The notes beneath the pieces were generated by a model, which saw only the letters and a list, made by a program, of their open reading frames with translations, was not told the DNA's origin and ran no database searches. A program made the translations under genes and the position numbers. A DNA stretch of 64,000 bases from assembly GCF_900142735.1 (NCBI RefSeq), contig NZ_FRBY01000003.1:372001-436000 (forward strand). Direction: 5' to 3'. Below, piece by piece: positions 35,240-44,769 of this stretch. Each line of letters opens with the position of its first letter. Position 1 is the first letter of the stretch. Source of the stretch: Flavobacterium saccharophilum. Lineage in GTDB: Bacteria > Bacteroidota > Bacteroidia > Flavobacteriales > Flavobacteriaceae.

Positions 35240-35584
35240 ATGATACAAATTTATCATAATCCACGTTGCGGAAAATCAAGAACCTGCCTTGCTTTTATGG
35301 ACCAAGCTAATCAGGAATATGAAATTATTCCCTACTTAACAGAGACTCCAACATTTGGTGATTTAAAAGTTTTATTGCAAAAATTAGATCTTGAGCCACT
35401 TCAATTAGTCAGAACTAAAGAAAAAATCTGGATTGAAAATTACAAAGGGAAAACATTGAGTAATGACGAAATCATTCAATCGATGGTTGACAATCCCATT
35501 TTGATTGAACGTCCTATAGTAATTAAAGATGGGAAAGCTATTATCGGTAGAGACTTAGATCTGGTGGCCTCTTTTTTAGATTGA
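35240..35584 (+). CDS. arsC: ArsC-family arsenate reductase (glutaredoxin type)
   Basis: 114 residues: YHNPRCGKSRTCLAFM holds the catalytic cysteine (C10) of the glutaredoxin-linked ArsC fold. ELLRTKEK-like LVRTKEKIW and the ending NPILIERPIVIKDGKAIIGR are typical. It reduces arsenate to arsenite with glutathione or a glutaredoxin. Spx-like regulators share the fold, but the VIKDGKAIIGR end favours ArsC. No arsB/acr3 gene is nearby, so a true resistance role is uncertain. Confidence 0.85.
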   Translation: MIQIYHNPRCGKSRTCLAFMDQANQEYEIIPYLTETPTFGDLKVLLQKLDLEPLQLVRTKEKIWIENYKGKTLSNDEIIQSMVDNPILIERPIVIKDGKAIIGRDLDLVASFLD

Positions 35585-35678
35585 ATATAAAATATCGAAT
35601 TAACATTTTTTTGTGATTTTACTCTTTAAACCAAAAGCTACTTTTGCCGTCTAAGAGTAAATGAAACCAAAAATAACA

Positions 35679-38141
35679 ATGAAAAAAATCAAATTTGCTG
35701 TATTACTTGTTCTTTTTTTTACAAGTTTTTACAACTATGCACAACAGCCTCCTACAGGTAAAAACAAGGTAAAAGTTACCGGAAAAGTATTCGAAAAAGT
35801 TAGTAAACAACCTCTTGAGTATGCTACAATCTCGATCATGGCTCCAAACGACACCAAAGTTATCGCGGGTGGAATCACCAACCCAAAAGGTGAATTTGAA
35901 GTAGCTGTTGCTCCTGGAACTTATGATATAAAAGTTGAATTTATTTCGTTTAAATCAACCGAAATCAAAGGAAAAAATATTTCAGGCGATACTAATTTAG
36001 GAGCTGTAAATTTATCAGAAGATGCAGCACAATTGAGTGAAGTTGTTGTTCGTGCTGAAAAATCTACAGTTGAAATTAAATTAGACAAAAAAGTATACAA
36101 CGTTGGACAGGACATGATGGTTAAAGGTGGAACCGTGAGTGACGTTTTAGATAATGTACCATCAGTTTCTGTTGACACAGAAGGAAATGTAAGTTTAAGA
36201 GGAAGTGATAACATCCGAATTTTAATCGACGGAAGACCATCAAACGCAATAAACGTTGCAGAAGCTTTACGTCAGCTTCCTGCAGATGCGATTGACAAGG
36301 TTGAAGTTATTACCAACCCATCAGCACGTTATGATGCTGAAGGTGGTTCAGGATTAATCAATATCATCCTTAAAAAAGGTAAAAATCAAGGATTCAACGG
36401 AACTTTTATTGCCTCTACCGGACTTCCTGAAACTTATGGTTTAAGCGCCAATTTAAACTATAAAACAGAAAAATTAAACTATTTCACTACAGCAGGTTAC
36501 AATTATAGAACTAACGAAGGTGGTGGTGAAACTAACACATCATACTTTAATGCCGACGGAACACCAAAAGGCTTTTTAGATGAAGATCGTGATACGAAAA
36601 GAACAAACGATGGATTTAATGGAAGGGCTGGTATCGAATGGACAGTGGCGCCAAATACTTTCTGGACAAACGCTATTAACTATCAAAAAAATTCAGGTAA
36701 CACGACAGACTTAATTAATTATAGTAATTATGATGCCGCTCATGCCTTTACAGGATCTTCTTTCCGTTTAAACAATGGCGATACTGGAAGCGAAAATGTT
36801 GAATATACTTCTAACTTGATTAAAAACTTCAACGACAAAGGACATAAACTTACTGCCGATTTATCGATTTCAAGAAATACTGATGACAGTAATAGTATTA
36901 TTACAGCGTCACCAAATTACAATACAACATTAAACAATCAAGTTCAAAAGCAAGTACAATTGCAAGCTGATTATGTATTGCCATTAGGAAAAGGAAGTCA
37001 ATTTGAAGCTGGATATAAAGGAAGTTTCGGAGATTTAAATAATAGATATTTCGTTACTGATGATCAGGGTGTAAATGATCCGAACCTTTCAAACACTTTA
37101 GAGTATAAAGAAAACATCAATGCACTTTATACTTCATACGGATTTAAAGTAAACAAATTCTCTTATTTATTTGGATTACGTTGGGAAGACACTAACATTG
37201 AGGTTAACCTGTTAGACAATAACGATTACAATACTAAAAAATACAATAACTTGTTTCCAAGTGCTTTTATCAGTTATGAAATCTCAGATCAAAGCAACTT
37301 TACAGCTAGTTACAGTAAACGTTTAACAAGACCACGAGGACGTTTCATGAACCCGGCTGTAAACTATTCAAGTAACGTTAATATCTTTCAGGGAAATCCA
37401 GATTTAGATCCTTCTTTGACTGATAAATATGATATTGGATATATCAAACGTTGGGACAAAGTAACGTTTACAACATCTGCCTATTTTGAAGACACAAAAG
37501 ACGTTTTCAGCTTTGTAAGAACTCCTAATGGTGAAGAAGTTAACGGAATTCCTGTTATTCTAAGCAGACCAATCAACTTAGGGAAAGAACAAAAATTTGG
37601 TTTTGAATTTACATTCAATTATAGCCCATACAAATGGTGGAAATTAAACAGTAACTTCAATCTTTATAATGTAAAAACTACGGGATCAAACACTTATACA
37701 GATGTAAATGGAAACGACGTTGTTCAAAATCTTGATAACCAAGCCAACACTTGGTTTGCCAGAGTTAGTTCAAAAATAACGTTACCATACAAAATAGACT
37801 GGCAATTAAACGGTACTTATAACGGTGAACAAAAAACAGCGCAAGGTAAAAACTTAGGTCAGTTTGCTATGAATACAGCTTTTAGCAAAGATGTAATGAA
37901 AGACAAAGGAACTATTGCTTTCAACATAAGCGATATTTTCAACTCAAGAATCATGAGATCGTATACATACCTTCAAAATGACACAACTCTTGAGAGCCAA
38001 ACCTCTTATGGTGAAATGCAGTTCCGTAAACGTCAATTCAACTTATCGTTTACATACCGTTTCAACAAACCTAAAAACGAAAGAGAAAAGAATGCGCAGC
38101 CTAGAAACGAAGGTGACGGCGGTGGAGAATTTCAAGGATAA
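35679..38141 (+). CDS. TonB-dependent receptor / outer-membrane beta-barrel protein
   Basis: 820 residues from the ATG at 35679 (MKKIKFAVLLVLFFTSFYNYAQ signal; a start at 35661 adds 6). Domains: a carboxypeptidase-regulatory-like fold (about 30-110: KVFEKVSKQPLEYATISIMA), a plug (about 130-235: VSDVLDNVPSVSVDTEGNVS, then VEVITNPSARYDAEGGSGLI), and a large barrel ending FNLSFTYRFNKP with a polar tail. The class is the outer-membrane-barrel family near TonB receptors, ligand unknown. TACTTTTG at 35639-35646 is a plausible -7 box. Monocistronic. Confidence 0.88.
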   Translation: MKKIKFAVLLVLFFTSFYNYAQQPPTGKNKVKVTGKVFEKVSKQPLEYATISIMAPNDTKVIAGGITNPKGEFEVAVAPGTYDIKVEFISFKSTEIKGKNISGDTNLGAVNLSEDAAQLSEVVVRAEKSTVEIKLDKKVYNVGQDMMVKGGTVSDVLDNVPSVSVDTEGNVSLRGSDNIRILIDGRPSNAINVAEALRQLPADAIDKVEVITNPSARYDAEGGSGLINIILKKGKNQGFNGTFIASTGLPETYGLSANLNYKTEKLNYFTTAGYNYRTNEGGGETNTSYFNADGTPKGFLDEDRDTKRTNDGFNGRAGIEWTVAPNTFWTNAINYQKNSGNTTDLINYSNYDAAHAFTGSSFRLNNGDTGSENVEYTSNLIKNFNDKGHKLTADLSISRNTDDSNSIITASPNYNTTLNNQVQKQVQLQADYVLPLGKGSQFEAGYKGSFGDLNNRYFVTDDQGVNDPNLSNTLEYKENINALYTSYGFKVNKFSYLFGLRWEDTNIEVNLLDNNDYNTKKYNNLFPSAFISYEISDQSNFTASYSKRLTRPRGRFMNPAVNYSSNVNIFQGNPDLDPSLTDKYDIGYIKRWDKVTFTTSAYFEDTKDVFSFVRTPNGEEVNGIPVILSRPINLGKEQKFGFEFTFNYSPYKWWKLNSNFNLYNVKTTGSNTYTDVNGNDVVQNLDNQANTWFARVSSKITLPYKIDWQLNGTYNGEQKTAQGKNLGQFAMNTAFSKDVMKDKGTIAFNISDIFNSRIMRSYTYLQNDTTLESQTSYGEMQFRKRQFNLSFTYRFNKPKNEREKNAQPRNEGDGGGEFQG

Positions 38142-38163
38142 TATTATTTAAATTTCAAAGTTA

Positions 38164-38231
38164 AAAATTCCAAATTCCAATTTGTTAGACTACTATTAAA
38201 GTTTTACAAATTGGAATTTGGATTTTTTTCA
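38164..38231. terminator. Long AT-rich hairpin terminator / repeat
   Basis: AAAAATTCCAAATTCCAATT and AATTGGAATTTGGATTTTTT form a stem of about 20 bp across a 22-nt loop. It is the same repeat family as 33008-33056. It ends the TonB receptor gene. Confidence 0.75.
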
Positions 38232-38254
38232 TTAGAATTTCTATTTTTTTAGCA

Positions 38255-38292
38255 TAAAAAAAAGGACTCGTATAAAACGGGTCCTTTCTTTA
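38255..38292 (-). terminator. Terminator of the small membrane protein gene
   Basis: AAAGGACTCGT and ACGGGTCCTTT pair with one G-T. On the minus strand a T-run follows (TTTTTTTATGC). Confidence 0.75.
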
Positions 38293-38308
38293 TGAAGTCA
38301 ATTTAAAA

Positions 38309-38482
38309 TTAAATTGATTGCTCTTCTTGTCTCTTTTTTGCTCTTTTCTCTTTGAACATTTCCCAGCTTGCTCCCGTAACCCAATAAGATACGAAACCAA
38401 CTAAGAAAAACATCAACCAAAACCCTATAGTTAGTATGGTCAAGAAAAGTAAAAAGCCTAAGTACTGTGAAAATTCAAACAT
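38309..38482 (-). CDS. Small membrane protein, unknown
   Basis: 57 residues from the ATG complement at 38480-38482 (MFEFSQYLGFLLFLTILTIG); a start at 38512 adds 10 polar residues. It has one or two hydrophobic helices (LGFLLFLTILTIGFWLMFFL, VGFVSYWVTGA) and a basic tail (KEKRAKKRQEEQ). The gene has its own terminator. Conservation in flavobacteria is my recollection only. Function unknown. Confidence 0.65.
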   Translation of the reverse strand: MFEFSQYLGFLLFLTILTIGFWLMFFLVGFVSYWVTGASWEMFKEKRAKKRQEEQSI

Positions 38483-38650
38483 GTTTTCCGGAATTTTTGA
38501 ATGTAAGGACAAATGTAAGTTTTATATTTTTCCTTAGCAATAAAATCTAAATCAATTTTTATAAAAACACAATTATCCGTATATTTAAACTGATTTTAAA
38601 TAAGGGTTTTCGTCAATTATTATTTAACTACTTAAATTAGAAGATTATGA

Positions 38651-38750
38651 GTGTTTTCAGGAGCTATTTCCTGCTGTCCTTCCAAATCTTTTATGCCGAA
38701 CCCCGGCACAAAAGGATTTTCCCTCCCATCAGGGCTAGGGCACTCATTTT
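38651..38750 (-). other. Structured intergenic element, copy 2 (ATCCTTTTGT...ATAAAAGAT core)
   Basis: Read on the minus strand, ATCCTTTTGTGCCG, loop GGGTT, CGGCATAAAAGAT forms a strong hairpin (38686-38717). It is flanked by CCCTAGCCCTGATGGGAGGG on the 5' side and CAGCAGGAAATAGC on the 3' side. The core matches the element at 2469-2560. It lies 50 bp before fumC but on the opposite strand, so it is not an obvious fumC leader. It also opens a false 50-codon N-terminal extension of fumC. Confidence 0.6.
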
Positions 38751-38800
38751 CAAAAGACCTTTCATTTTTTAATTTTAAAAATAATAAACACACATATATA

Positions 38801-40186
38801 ATGAAATACAGAATAGAAAAAGATACCATGGGCGAAGTACAAGTCCCGGCTGATAAATATTGGGGCGCTCAAACAGAACGTTCCCGAAACAATTTCAAAA
38901 TTGGCCCATCGGGATCGATGCCACCAGAAATCATTGAAGGTTTTGCTTATCTAAAAAAAGCTGCTGCTTATGCAAATTATGATCTTGGCGTTTTACCTAT
39001 AGAAAAAAGAGATGCAATTGCAGCAGTTTGTGACGAAATATTAGAAGGAAAATTAGACGACCAATTTCCTCTTGTTGTCTGGCAAACCGGGTCAGGTACA
39101 CAAAGCAATATGAATATAAATGAAGTTATTGCAAACCGCGCTCAGGTTCTAAAAGGTTTTGAAATTGGAGAAGGCGAACAATTCATAAAAGCTAATGATG
39201 ATGTCAATAAATCGCAATCCTCAAACGATACTTTCCCCACCGGAATGCACATTGCAGCTTATAAAATGGTTGTAGAAACTACTATTCCGGGAGTTGAGAA
39301 ATTACATGCAACTTTAGCAGCAAAAGCAGTCGAATTTAAGGATGTGGTAAAAATTGGCCGTACGCATCTTATGGATGCAACGCCATTAACTTTAGGTCAG
39401 GAAATTTCAGGTTATGCCGCTCAATTATCTTTTGGTTTAAAAGCCTTAAAAAACACTTTAGCACATTTATCAGAAATTGCTTTAGGCGGAACCGCTGTTG
39501 GAACCGGACTTAATACACCAAAAGGCTACGATGTAAAAGTTGCAGAATATATTGCAAAATTCACCAACCATCCATTTGTAACAGCAGAGAATAAATTTGA
39601 AGCATTGGCCGCACATGATGCCATTGTAGAAACACACGGCGCGCTAAAACAACTGGCTGTTTCCTTAAATAAAATTGCCAATGATGTTAGAATGCTGGCA
39701 TCCGGACCCCGATCTGGAATTGGTGAAATTCATATTCCTGAAAATGAACCGGGCTCTTCTATCATGCCAGGAAAAGTAAACCCAACACAATGCGAAGCCT
39801 TAACTATGGTTTGCGCTCAGGTGATCGGAAATGATATGGCGATTGCCATTGGCGGAATGCAGGGACACTATGAATTGAATGTTTTTAAACCGGTTATGGC
39901 AGCAAATTTCCTTCAATCAGCAAGATTATTAGGTGATGCCTGCGTCTCATTCGACGAACATTGTGCTCAGGGAATCGAACCAAACTACAAACGTATCAAA
40001 GAATTAGTTGATAATTCTTTAATGTTGGTTACTGCTTTAAATACCAAAATTGGTTATTATAAAGCCGCAGAAATAGCACAAACCGCCCATAAAAACGGAA
40101 CAACTCTTAAAGAGGAAGCGGTTCGTTTGGGTTATGTAACCCCAGAAGATTTTGATGCCTGGGTGAAACCGGAAGAGATGGTTTGA
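38801..40186 (+). CDS. fumC: Fumarate hydratase, class II
   Basis: 461 residues from the ATG at 38801 ([20 protein letters not shown]). A frame open from GTG 38651 would add 50 residues encoded by the structured element, so I reject it. Class II lyase motifs: [64 protein letters not shown] and the signature [16 protein letters not shown]. It converts fumarate to malate in the TCA cycle and needs no Fe-S cluster. Followed by a perfect-palindrome terminator. Confidence 0.96.
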   Translation: MKYRIEKDTMGEVQVPADKYWGAQTERSRNNFKIGPSGSMPPEIIEGFAYLKKAAAYANYDLGVLPIEKRDAIAAVCDEILEGKLDDQFPLVVWQTGSGTQSNMNINEVIANRAQVLKGFEIGEGEQFIKANDDVNKSQSSNDTFPTGMHIAAYKMVVETTIPGVEKLHATLAAKAVEFKDVVKIGRTHLMDATPLTLGQEISGYAAQLSFGLKALKNTLAHLSEIALGGTAVGTGLNTPKGYDVKVAEYIAKFTNHPFVTAENKFEALAAHDAIVETHGALKQLAVSLNKIANDVRMLASGPRSGIGEIHIPENEPGSSIMPGKVNPTQCEALTMVCAQVIGNDMAIAIGGMQGHYELNVFKPVMAANFLQSARLLGDACVSFDEHCAQGIEPNYKRIKELVDNSLMLVTALNTKIGYYKAAEIAQTAHKNGTTLKEEAVRLGYVTPEDFDAWVKPEEMV

Positions 40187-40293
40187 TTTAATTGTTAATT
40201 GTTAATGGTGAATTATTAATTGATTTGGTTTGCGTCACTTCACCTAAAGAAAAGTCACTTCTTAATAGCGAACAATTATGTTAGTTTCAATAA

Positions 40294-40341
40294 TAAAAAA
40301 AGGTTTTATAAAAGTCTAGACTTTTATAAAACCTTTTTTTA
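40294..40341. terminator. Perfect-palindrome terminator between fumC and the convergent gene
   Basis: AAAAAGGTTTTATAAAAGTC and GACTTTTATAAAACCTTTTT form an uninterrupted stem around TCTAGA. Outside it, AATTGTTAATTGTTAATGG-like words before (40190-40220) and their complements after (40360-40395) make a second inverted repeat of a common AT-rich type. Confidence 0.85.
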
Positions 40342-40386
40342 TTAGATCAAATCATTAATTTACAATTAACCATTAATAATTAATAA

Positions 40387-41586
40387 TTAACCATTGACAT
40401 AGTCTTGCAGATAAGCAAATCTCGGAGTCAGTTTTCCTTTTTCAGTAATTTTGGCTCTTTGTAGAATTCCGTCTTTATCTCCGTTAAAAAATGCCGGAAT
40501 AACATGTTCCATAAATTGCTCTCCAAAACCTTCACTTGCATCTTTCGGAATTTCGCATGGCAGATTATCAACCGCCATTACTACAATTGCAGCAGGATGA
40601 AAAACATCAACTTCTTTATTTTCTAATGGAAAATAACCGTAAATAGGTTCTTCAATAGTAGAAGAACGCAGCGTACATGCAATTGGTCCGTTAACATCAC
40701 ATGAAATATCTGCAACCACTCTCAATTTACAGTCGCTGGCATTCAACATTTCCTGAGTTAAAATCATTGGTGCTGCATTGTCATAAAAGTGACCAGCGTA
40801 ATATATATCAGACACTTTCGTGAATTTTTCAAAATCAGAAACGTATGCTTCCGGATGAGAGGTAAAATCATTGAAATCTAAAACCTGTCCGTCAATTCGT
40901 TTATTATACTCTAAAACATCCAATTGCACATAAACTGATTGCGTATAATTTTTGGTCAAATAATTATCGACAGTAACTTCTTTTACTTTAATAGCATCCA
41001 AAATTTCTTTTGCACCACTTCCTACTTTTCCTGTTCCTGTAAGAACAAATTTTAAAGGTGGTAAAGTAGTACGTTTTAATTGCGCGATTAAAGCTTCTTT
41101 TCCAGCCAGTGTTTCTGCTTTTGGCAATTTAAACAATTCAAATTTTATTCCGAAAGCACGAATTCCGTTGTAAACACCAACCATTCCGGCATATTTTCCA
41201 AAACCAATCAAACGGCGATTTTCAGCATCCACAATAGTTTCGTGATCGTATAAATCGATATTTTTTTCTAAAATTGCTTTCAACAATTTTCTATTATAAG
41301 GCTGCTTTTTTATAGTATGCGAAAAAAAGAAATAAGCCTTATTTGGAATCAAATTTTCGACAGGAACTTCTTTTACCCCAAATAACACATCGCAATCAGA
41401 TACATCATCTGTCACTGTTATGCCCATACTTTTATATTGCACATCAGTAAAAATTCGAATATCAGAACTTTCAACTTCAACAGTGGCTTCATGATAAAGC
41501 TGTTTTAATTTAGCAAGCTCACTTGGCGAGAACACTACCCGTCTGTCTGGTGGGGATTTTCTTTCTTTTATAATTCCAAATTTCAT
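40387..41586 (-). CDS. NAD(P)-dependent oxidoreductase, alanine/saccharopine dehydrogenase-like
   Basis: 399 residues. The N-terminus is AlaDH/PNT-like (FGIIKERKSPPDRRVVFSPS, then FFFSHTIKKQPYNRKLLKAI, then LIGFGKYAGMVGVYNGIRAF). A Rossmann segment is FVLTGTGKVGSGAKEILDAI. The conserved VADISCDVNGPIACTLRSST is typical of lysine-oxoglutarate-reductase/saccharopine-dehydrogenase relatives. It probably oxidises an amino acid or a saccharopine-like adduct with NAD(P), but the substrate is not deducible. Monocistronic; it shares the terminator with fumC. Confidence 0.8.
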   Translation of the reverse strand: MKFGIIKERKSPPDRRVVFSPSELAKLKQLYHEATVEVESSDIRIFTDVQYKSMGITVTDDVSDCDVLFGVKEVPVENLIPNKAYFFFSHTIKKQPYNRKLLKAILEKNIDLYDHETIVDAENRRLIGFGKYAGMVGVYNGIRAFGIKFELFKLPKAETLAGKEALIAQLKRTTLPPLKFVLTGTGKVGSGAKEILDAIKVKEVTVDNYLTKNYTQSVYVQLDVLEYNKRIDGQVLDFNDFTSHPEAYVSDFEKFTKVSDIYYAGHFYDNAAPMILTQEMLNASDCKLRVVADISCDVNGPIACTLRSSTIEEPIYGYFPLENKEVDVFHPAAIVVMAVDNLPCEIPKDASEGFGEQFMEHVIPAFFNGDKDGILQRAKITEKGKLTPRFAYLQDYVNG

Positions 41587-41823
41587 TTATACGAGATTAA
41601 GATAGATATTAATATAACTTTTTAGATTCAATTTGTTTCAAATATAACAAAATTAGTTAAAATTTTGTTGTGATTTTCTCTTTTTAAACATTTTTATAAC
41701 GCTAATACCTGATGTACAATCGACTAACAAAAAAAGAAGTTAAAACAATGTTAAAATCAGATTTCTGAAAGAGTCAAAAACTGAAAACATAAATATTGAA
41801 TTCTATATATTTGTTTTTAAAGA

Positions 41824-43029
41824 ATGATGAAAATGAGTCTCCTAAAAAAAACAAATATACCACAAATACTTTTCCTAATCTTAGTTTTAAGTTCGTGCGG
41901 AAAAGATAAAAAAACAAGTGTTGATACCGCTTCAACAGTTGAAGATACAATGCCAAGAATGAAGCCATTAGGTCCTGAAAAAAGAATTTCACAGGCCTAT
42001 ATCAATTCAGTAAAAGGGAGAATAAATCATTTTTACAATAAAAACTGGCCAAACAACAGCATGAACGGAAGCTTTCTTGTTGCCCGAAATGGTCAGATTA
42101 TTTTTGAAAGATATAATGGATATGCCAACAAAAATGAGGGCACAAAAATAACGGCAGAAACACCTGTACAAATTGCTTCTGTCAGTAAAGTATTAACTGC
42201 AACGGCGGTACTGAAATTAGTCAATGCAGGTAAACTAAAATTAGACCAGAAAGTAAATACAATCTTAAAAACTTTTCCGTACGAAGATTGTACGGTTCGA
42301 ATGCTTTTAACGCATCGCAGCGGTATGCGTAATTATGCCTATTTTACAGATCACGACAAATCGGTTTGGGACAGACATAATCAGCTTACTAATAAGGATA
42401 TTTTAGACATTTTAGCAACAAAAGATATTGGACTGGAATCCAAAACAGGAACGCGTTTTGGCTATTGCAATACCAATTATGCCATGCTAGCCCTTATAAT
42501 CGAAAAAATTACAGGCTTAACTTATAAACAAGCCATGTCTGAAATCATTTTCAAACCTTTAGGAATGACGCATACTTACGTTTTTGACGATGATAAAGAA
42601 AGAAAAACGATTGTTCCGTCATACAAAGGAAATGGTGCCGAAATTGGTTTTGATTATCTGGATAATGTTTATGGAGACAAAAACGTATTTTCGACTGTAC
42701 GCGATCTTTTAAAATTTGACAGAGCAAGAAATTCACCTGACTTTTTGAAGCCTGCTTTGTTAAAAGAAGTATATACAGGTTATAGCAACGAAAGAAAAGG
42801 CACAAAAAATTATGGGTTAGGTATCCGAATGATCAATTGGGAAACGGGACAAAATTTCTATTTTCATAATGGCTGGTGGCATGGTAACACCTCTTCTTAC
42901 ATTACTTTAAAGAAAGAAAATGTTACGATTATTGCCTTATCCAATAAAATGACCAGAAACACTTATGCGGTTCGTAAACTGGCACCAATCTTTGGAGATT
43001 ATCCTTTTAATTTCAAGGATGAAGAATAA
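41824..43029 (+). CDS. Serine hydrolase of the beta-lactamase (class C) family, lipoprotein
   Basis: 401 residues with a lipoprotein signal (FLILVLSSCGKD). The SxxK motif is ASVSKVLTATAVL, the Tyr motif is GYCNTNYAMLALI (YxN), and FHNGWWHGNTSSYI is in the place of KTG, as HNG. Such proteins are penicillin-binding/esterase-type enzymes acting in the periplasm, on peptidoglycan or esters. The start is uncertain: ATGs at 41824, 41827 and 41833 follow a TATATTTG box at 41806-41813 very closely, so one of the later ATGs may be used. Confidence 0.85.
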   Translation: MMKMSLLKKTNIPQILFLILVLSSCGKDKKTSVDTASTVEDTMPRMKPLGPEKRISQAYINSVKGRINHFYNKNWPNNSMNGSFLVARNGQIIFERYNGYANKNEGTKITAETPVQIASVSKVLTATAVLKLVNAGKLKLDQKVNTILKTFPYEDCTVRMLLTHRSGMRNYAYFTDHDKSVWDRHNQLTNKDILDILATKDIGLESKTGTRFGYCNTNYAMLALIIEKITGLTYKQAMSEIIFKPLGMTHTYVFDDDKERKTIVPSYKGNGAEIGFDYLDNVYGDKNVFSTVRDLLKFDRARNSPDFLKPALLKEVYTGYSNERKGTKNYGLGIRMINWETGQNFYFHNGWWHGNTSSYITLKKENVTIIALSNKMTRNTYAVRKLAPIFGDYPFNFKDEE

Positions 43030-43035
43030 TACAAT

Positions 43036-43171
43036 AGTCGAAAGTCAAAAGTCGTAAAGTCACAAATGTATTATCAATATTGACTTCGTACTTTTTTAAA
43101 ACACACCAACTGGGTGAAAAAAGCACGAAAGTATGTGACTTTAAAAACTTTATGACATTTGACTTTCGACT
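43036..43171. repeat. Inverted repeat before tmRNA
   Basis: AGTCGAAAGTCAAAAGTCGT (from 43036) is mirrored at 43134-43171, where the complement reads AGTCGAAAGTCAAATGTCAT. The inner parts (CGTACTTTTTT / AAAAAAGCACG) also pair loosely. No gene lies inside. It may act as terminator of the serine hydrolase gene or be a MITE-like remnant. Confidence 0.7.
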
Positions 43172-43227
43172 ACATAGAATAATACAATTTTTCTGAAAAT
43201 TTTAGTAAAAAGTAACTTCAAATAGTA

Positions 43228-43235
43228 TAAATTTG
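43228..43235 (+). promoter_or_regulatory. -7 box of tmRNA
   Basis: TAAATTTG matches TAnnTTTG and lies 13 bp before the mature tmRNA 5' end, consistent with a short precursor leader. Confidence 0.55.
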
Positions 43236-43248
43236 CAAACTCATTTTT

Positions 43249-43641
43249 GGGGTCGACTGGTTTTGACAGCAAGTCGAATTGGAAAGTAAGCACGTCGAGC
43301 ATTGAGACCTTGCTCGTAAATATAAGATCTTACAATTTTACACGGCGAAAATAACTACGCTTTAGCTGCATAATCCGAATTATAGTAAGATTAGCCACGT
43401 CCCTATAAGATAGGGAAGCTGGATTCTCCTTGAAAGCCTTGGTTTGTGGCGGTCAGTTTAGGGGAACCGTAAAAATAAACCTAGATTTCCATGAGCTTCG
43501 GGTGGAGATCGAAATTAAGAAGATAAGTGTTGAGTGGTTGTTCCTGACCTAGCTTAACATCGAAAATCCAATCAGGAAATAAACGTGTAGAAAGCTCTTT
43601 AGTTGCTTGTTTGGACCCGGGTTCGATTCCCGGCGACTCCA
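43249..43641 (+). ncRNA. ssrA: tmRNA (ssrA), single-piece
   Basis: The 5' end GGGGTCGACTGGTTTTGACA and the 3' end GGTTCGATTCCCGGCGACTCC are the tRNA-like half. GGGGTCG pairs with CGACTCC as acceptor stem with one G-T. The mRNA part (43344-43373) is GGC GAA AAT AAC TAC GCT TTA GCT GCA TAA, giving the tag (A)GENNYALAA. Length is about 393 nt. CCA is not encoded. It rescues stalled ribosomes together with SmpB and tags the nascent chain for proteolysis. Confidence 0.96.
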
Positions 43642-43642
43642 C

Positions 43643-43687
43643 AAAAACCCTTGCAAATCATTGATTTTCAAGGGTTTTATTTTTTAG
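43643..43687 (+). terminator. Terminator of tmRNA
   Basis: AAAACCCTTG and CAAGGGTTTT pair, followed by ATTTTTTA. Confidence 0.85.
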
Positions 43688-44250
43688 GTGCTATTTTAGG
43701 TGCCAATAATCACCCCTTTATACTGCAAAATCTTAAACTAAAAAACTCCTGATTTAGTTTTAATTAAAAGATAATAGTTTAAGTCCAGTAACTTTTCAGC
43801 AACTCAATTTAATACGATTTATGATGTTATTAATGATATAATTTAATTTGAAAAGCCAGTATTAATTGTGCTAGAAGTGATTTTTGCATTAAATTCTTAA
43901 TTAATACTTATTTTTATCATGCATTTCGTCTATGATTATTAGTCTTTAAACAGAGCTAAAAGAACACGAAACCGCAAAAAAAGCTCATAAAATAACTGGA
44001 GGCATGTAAATATCTTTTATTTAAGGCCTATTTAAATTTAAAATTGAAACTAATATTTATACTCAAATCTAACACAGTTTTTAAGTTACCTTTCAACCAA
44101 TAATAAGTGTATTATTTACACTTAATTCAAAGGCTTACAAAAAGCTAAAAATACAAATATCAATAAAACAAGCTGTATAGGGTTATGTCTTGTCCATACC
44201 TTTATTACTGTAGAAATCAGTTTTTATATCAGCCAAAATAAAACTATTTC

Positions 44251-44279
44251 AAAAGGTACTATTGACTAGAGTACCTTTT
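44251..44279. other. Isolated 10-bp hairpin
   Basis: AAAAGGTACT pairs with AGTACCTTTT over a 9-nt loop. Only a short T-run follows. It could be the terminator of an unseen transcript or a remnant. Confidence 0.45.
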
Positions 44280-44698
44280 AAATCTACAACTATCTAACAT
44301 AAAACATGTTAAAAATAGAAAAAATGAATTTTAACGACTATTTGACGATTTCATTATTTAAGGGTTAGATTTTAGAATGTATACTTCCATAGATAGCGAA
44401 GAAAAGAGCTTTCAACCATCATGTTTTTTCAATTGTACATCCTTCAAGATAATATAATTTACTTTTTTACATATAAATATTGTTTTGGTTAAAAAAAAGG
44501 CAAAAGTTTTTATATAAAGAACTCATTAAGCTCCCCCCCTGCCTTTATAAAATCAACTTTTATATTTTACTTTTTATTTCGATTAGTGGGGTATAGTATA
44601 ACATCCAAAGACGCGACTATAAACAGTAAAATCAACAAAATATAAAATTCGTAATAATTATTAAAAAATAAGTGTATTATGGTTATCAACAAGGAGTG

Positions 44699-44706
44699 TA
44701 CAGGAC
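44699..44706 (+). promoter_or_regulatory. TACAGGAC site before rhaT (candidate regulon operator)
   Basis: The word sits in TGTACAGGACA, an 11-bp imperfect dyad with one mismatch, 73 nt before the rhaT start. The same word in the same orientation precedes the susC (60730) and GH3 (63328) genes. Confidence 0.5.
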
Positions 44707-44745
44707 AGTTCTAGTTTTTTATTTTTATTATTTTACACTATCAGA

Positions 44746-44769
44746 TTAACTATCAATAACCACAAACCA
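44746..44769 (+). promoter_or_regulatory. Leader motif before rhaT
   Basis: TTAACTATCAATAACCACAA, part of the 5' leader 10-33 nt before the start codon. CAATAACCACAAA is identical in the GH5 leader. Confidence 0.45.

Noticed and set aside
38651..38800. GTG-started 50-residue extension of fumC
   Set aside because: It translates the structured element on the opposite strand; FumC proteins begin at [11 protein letters not shown].
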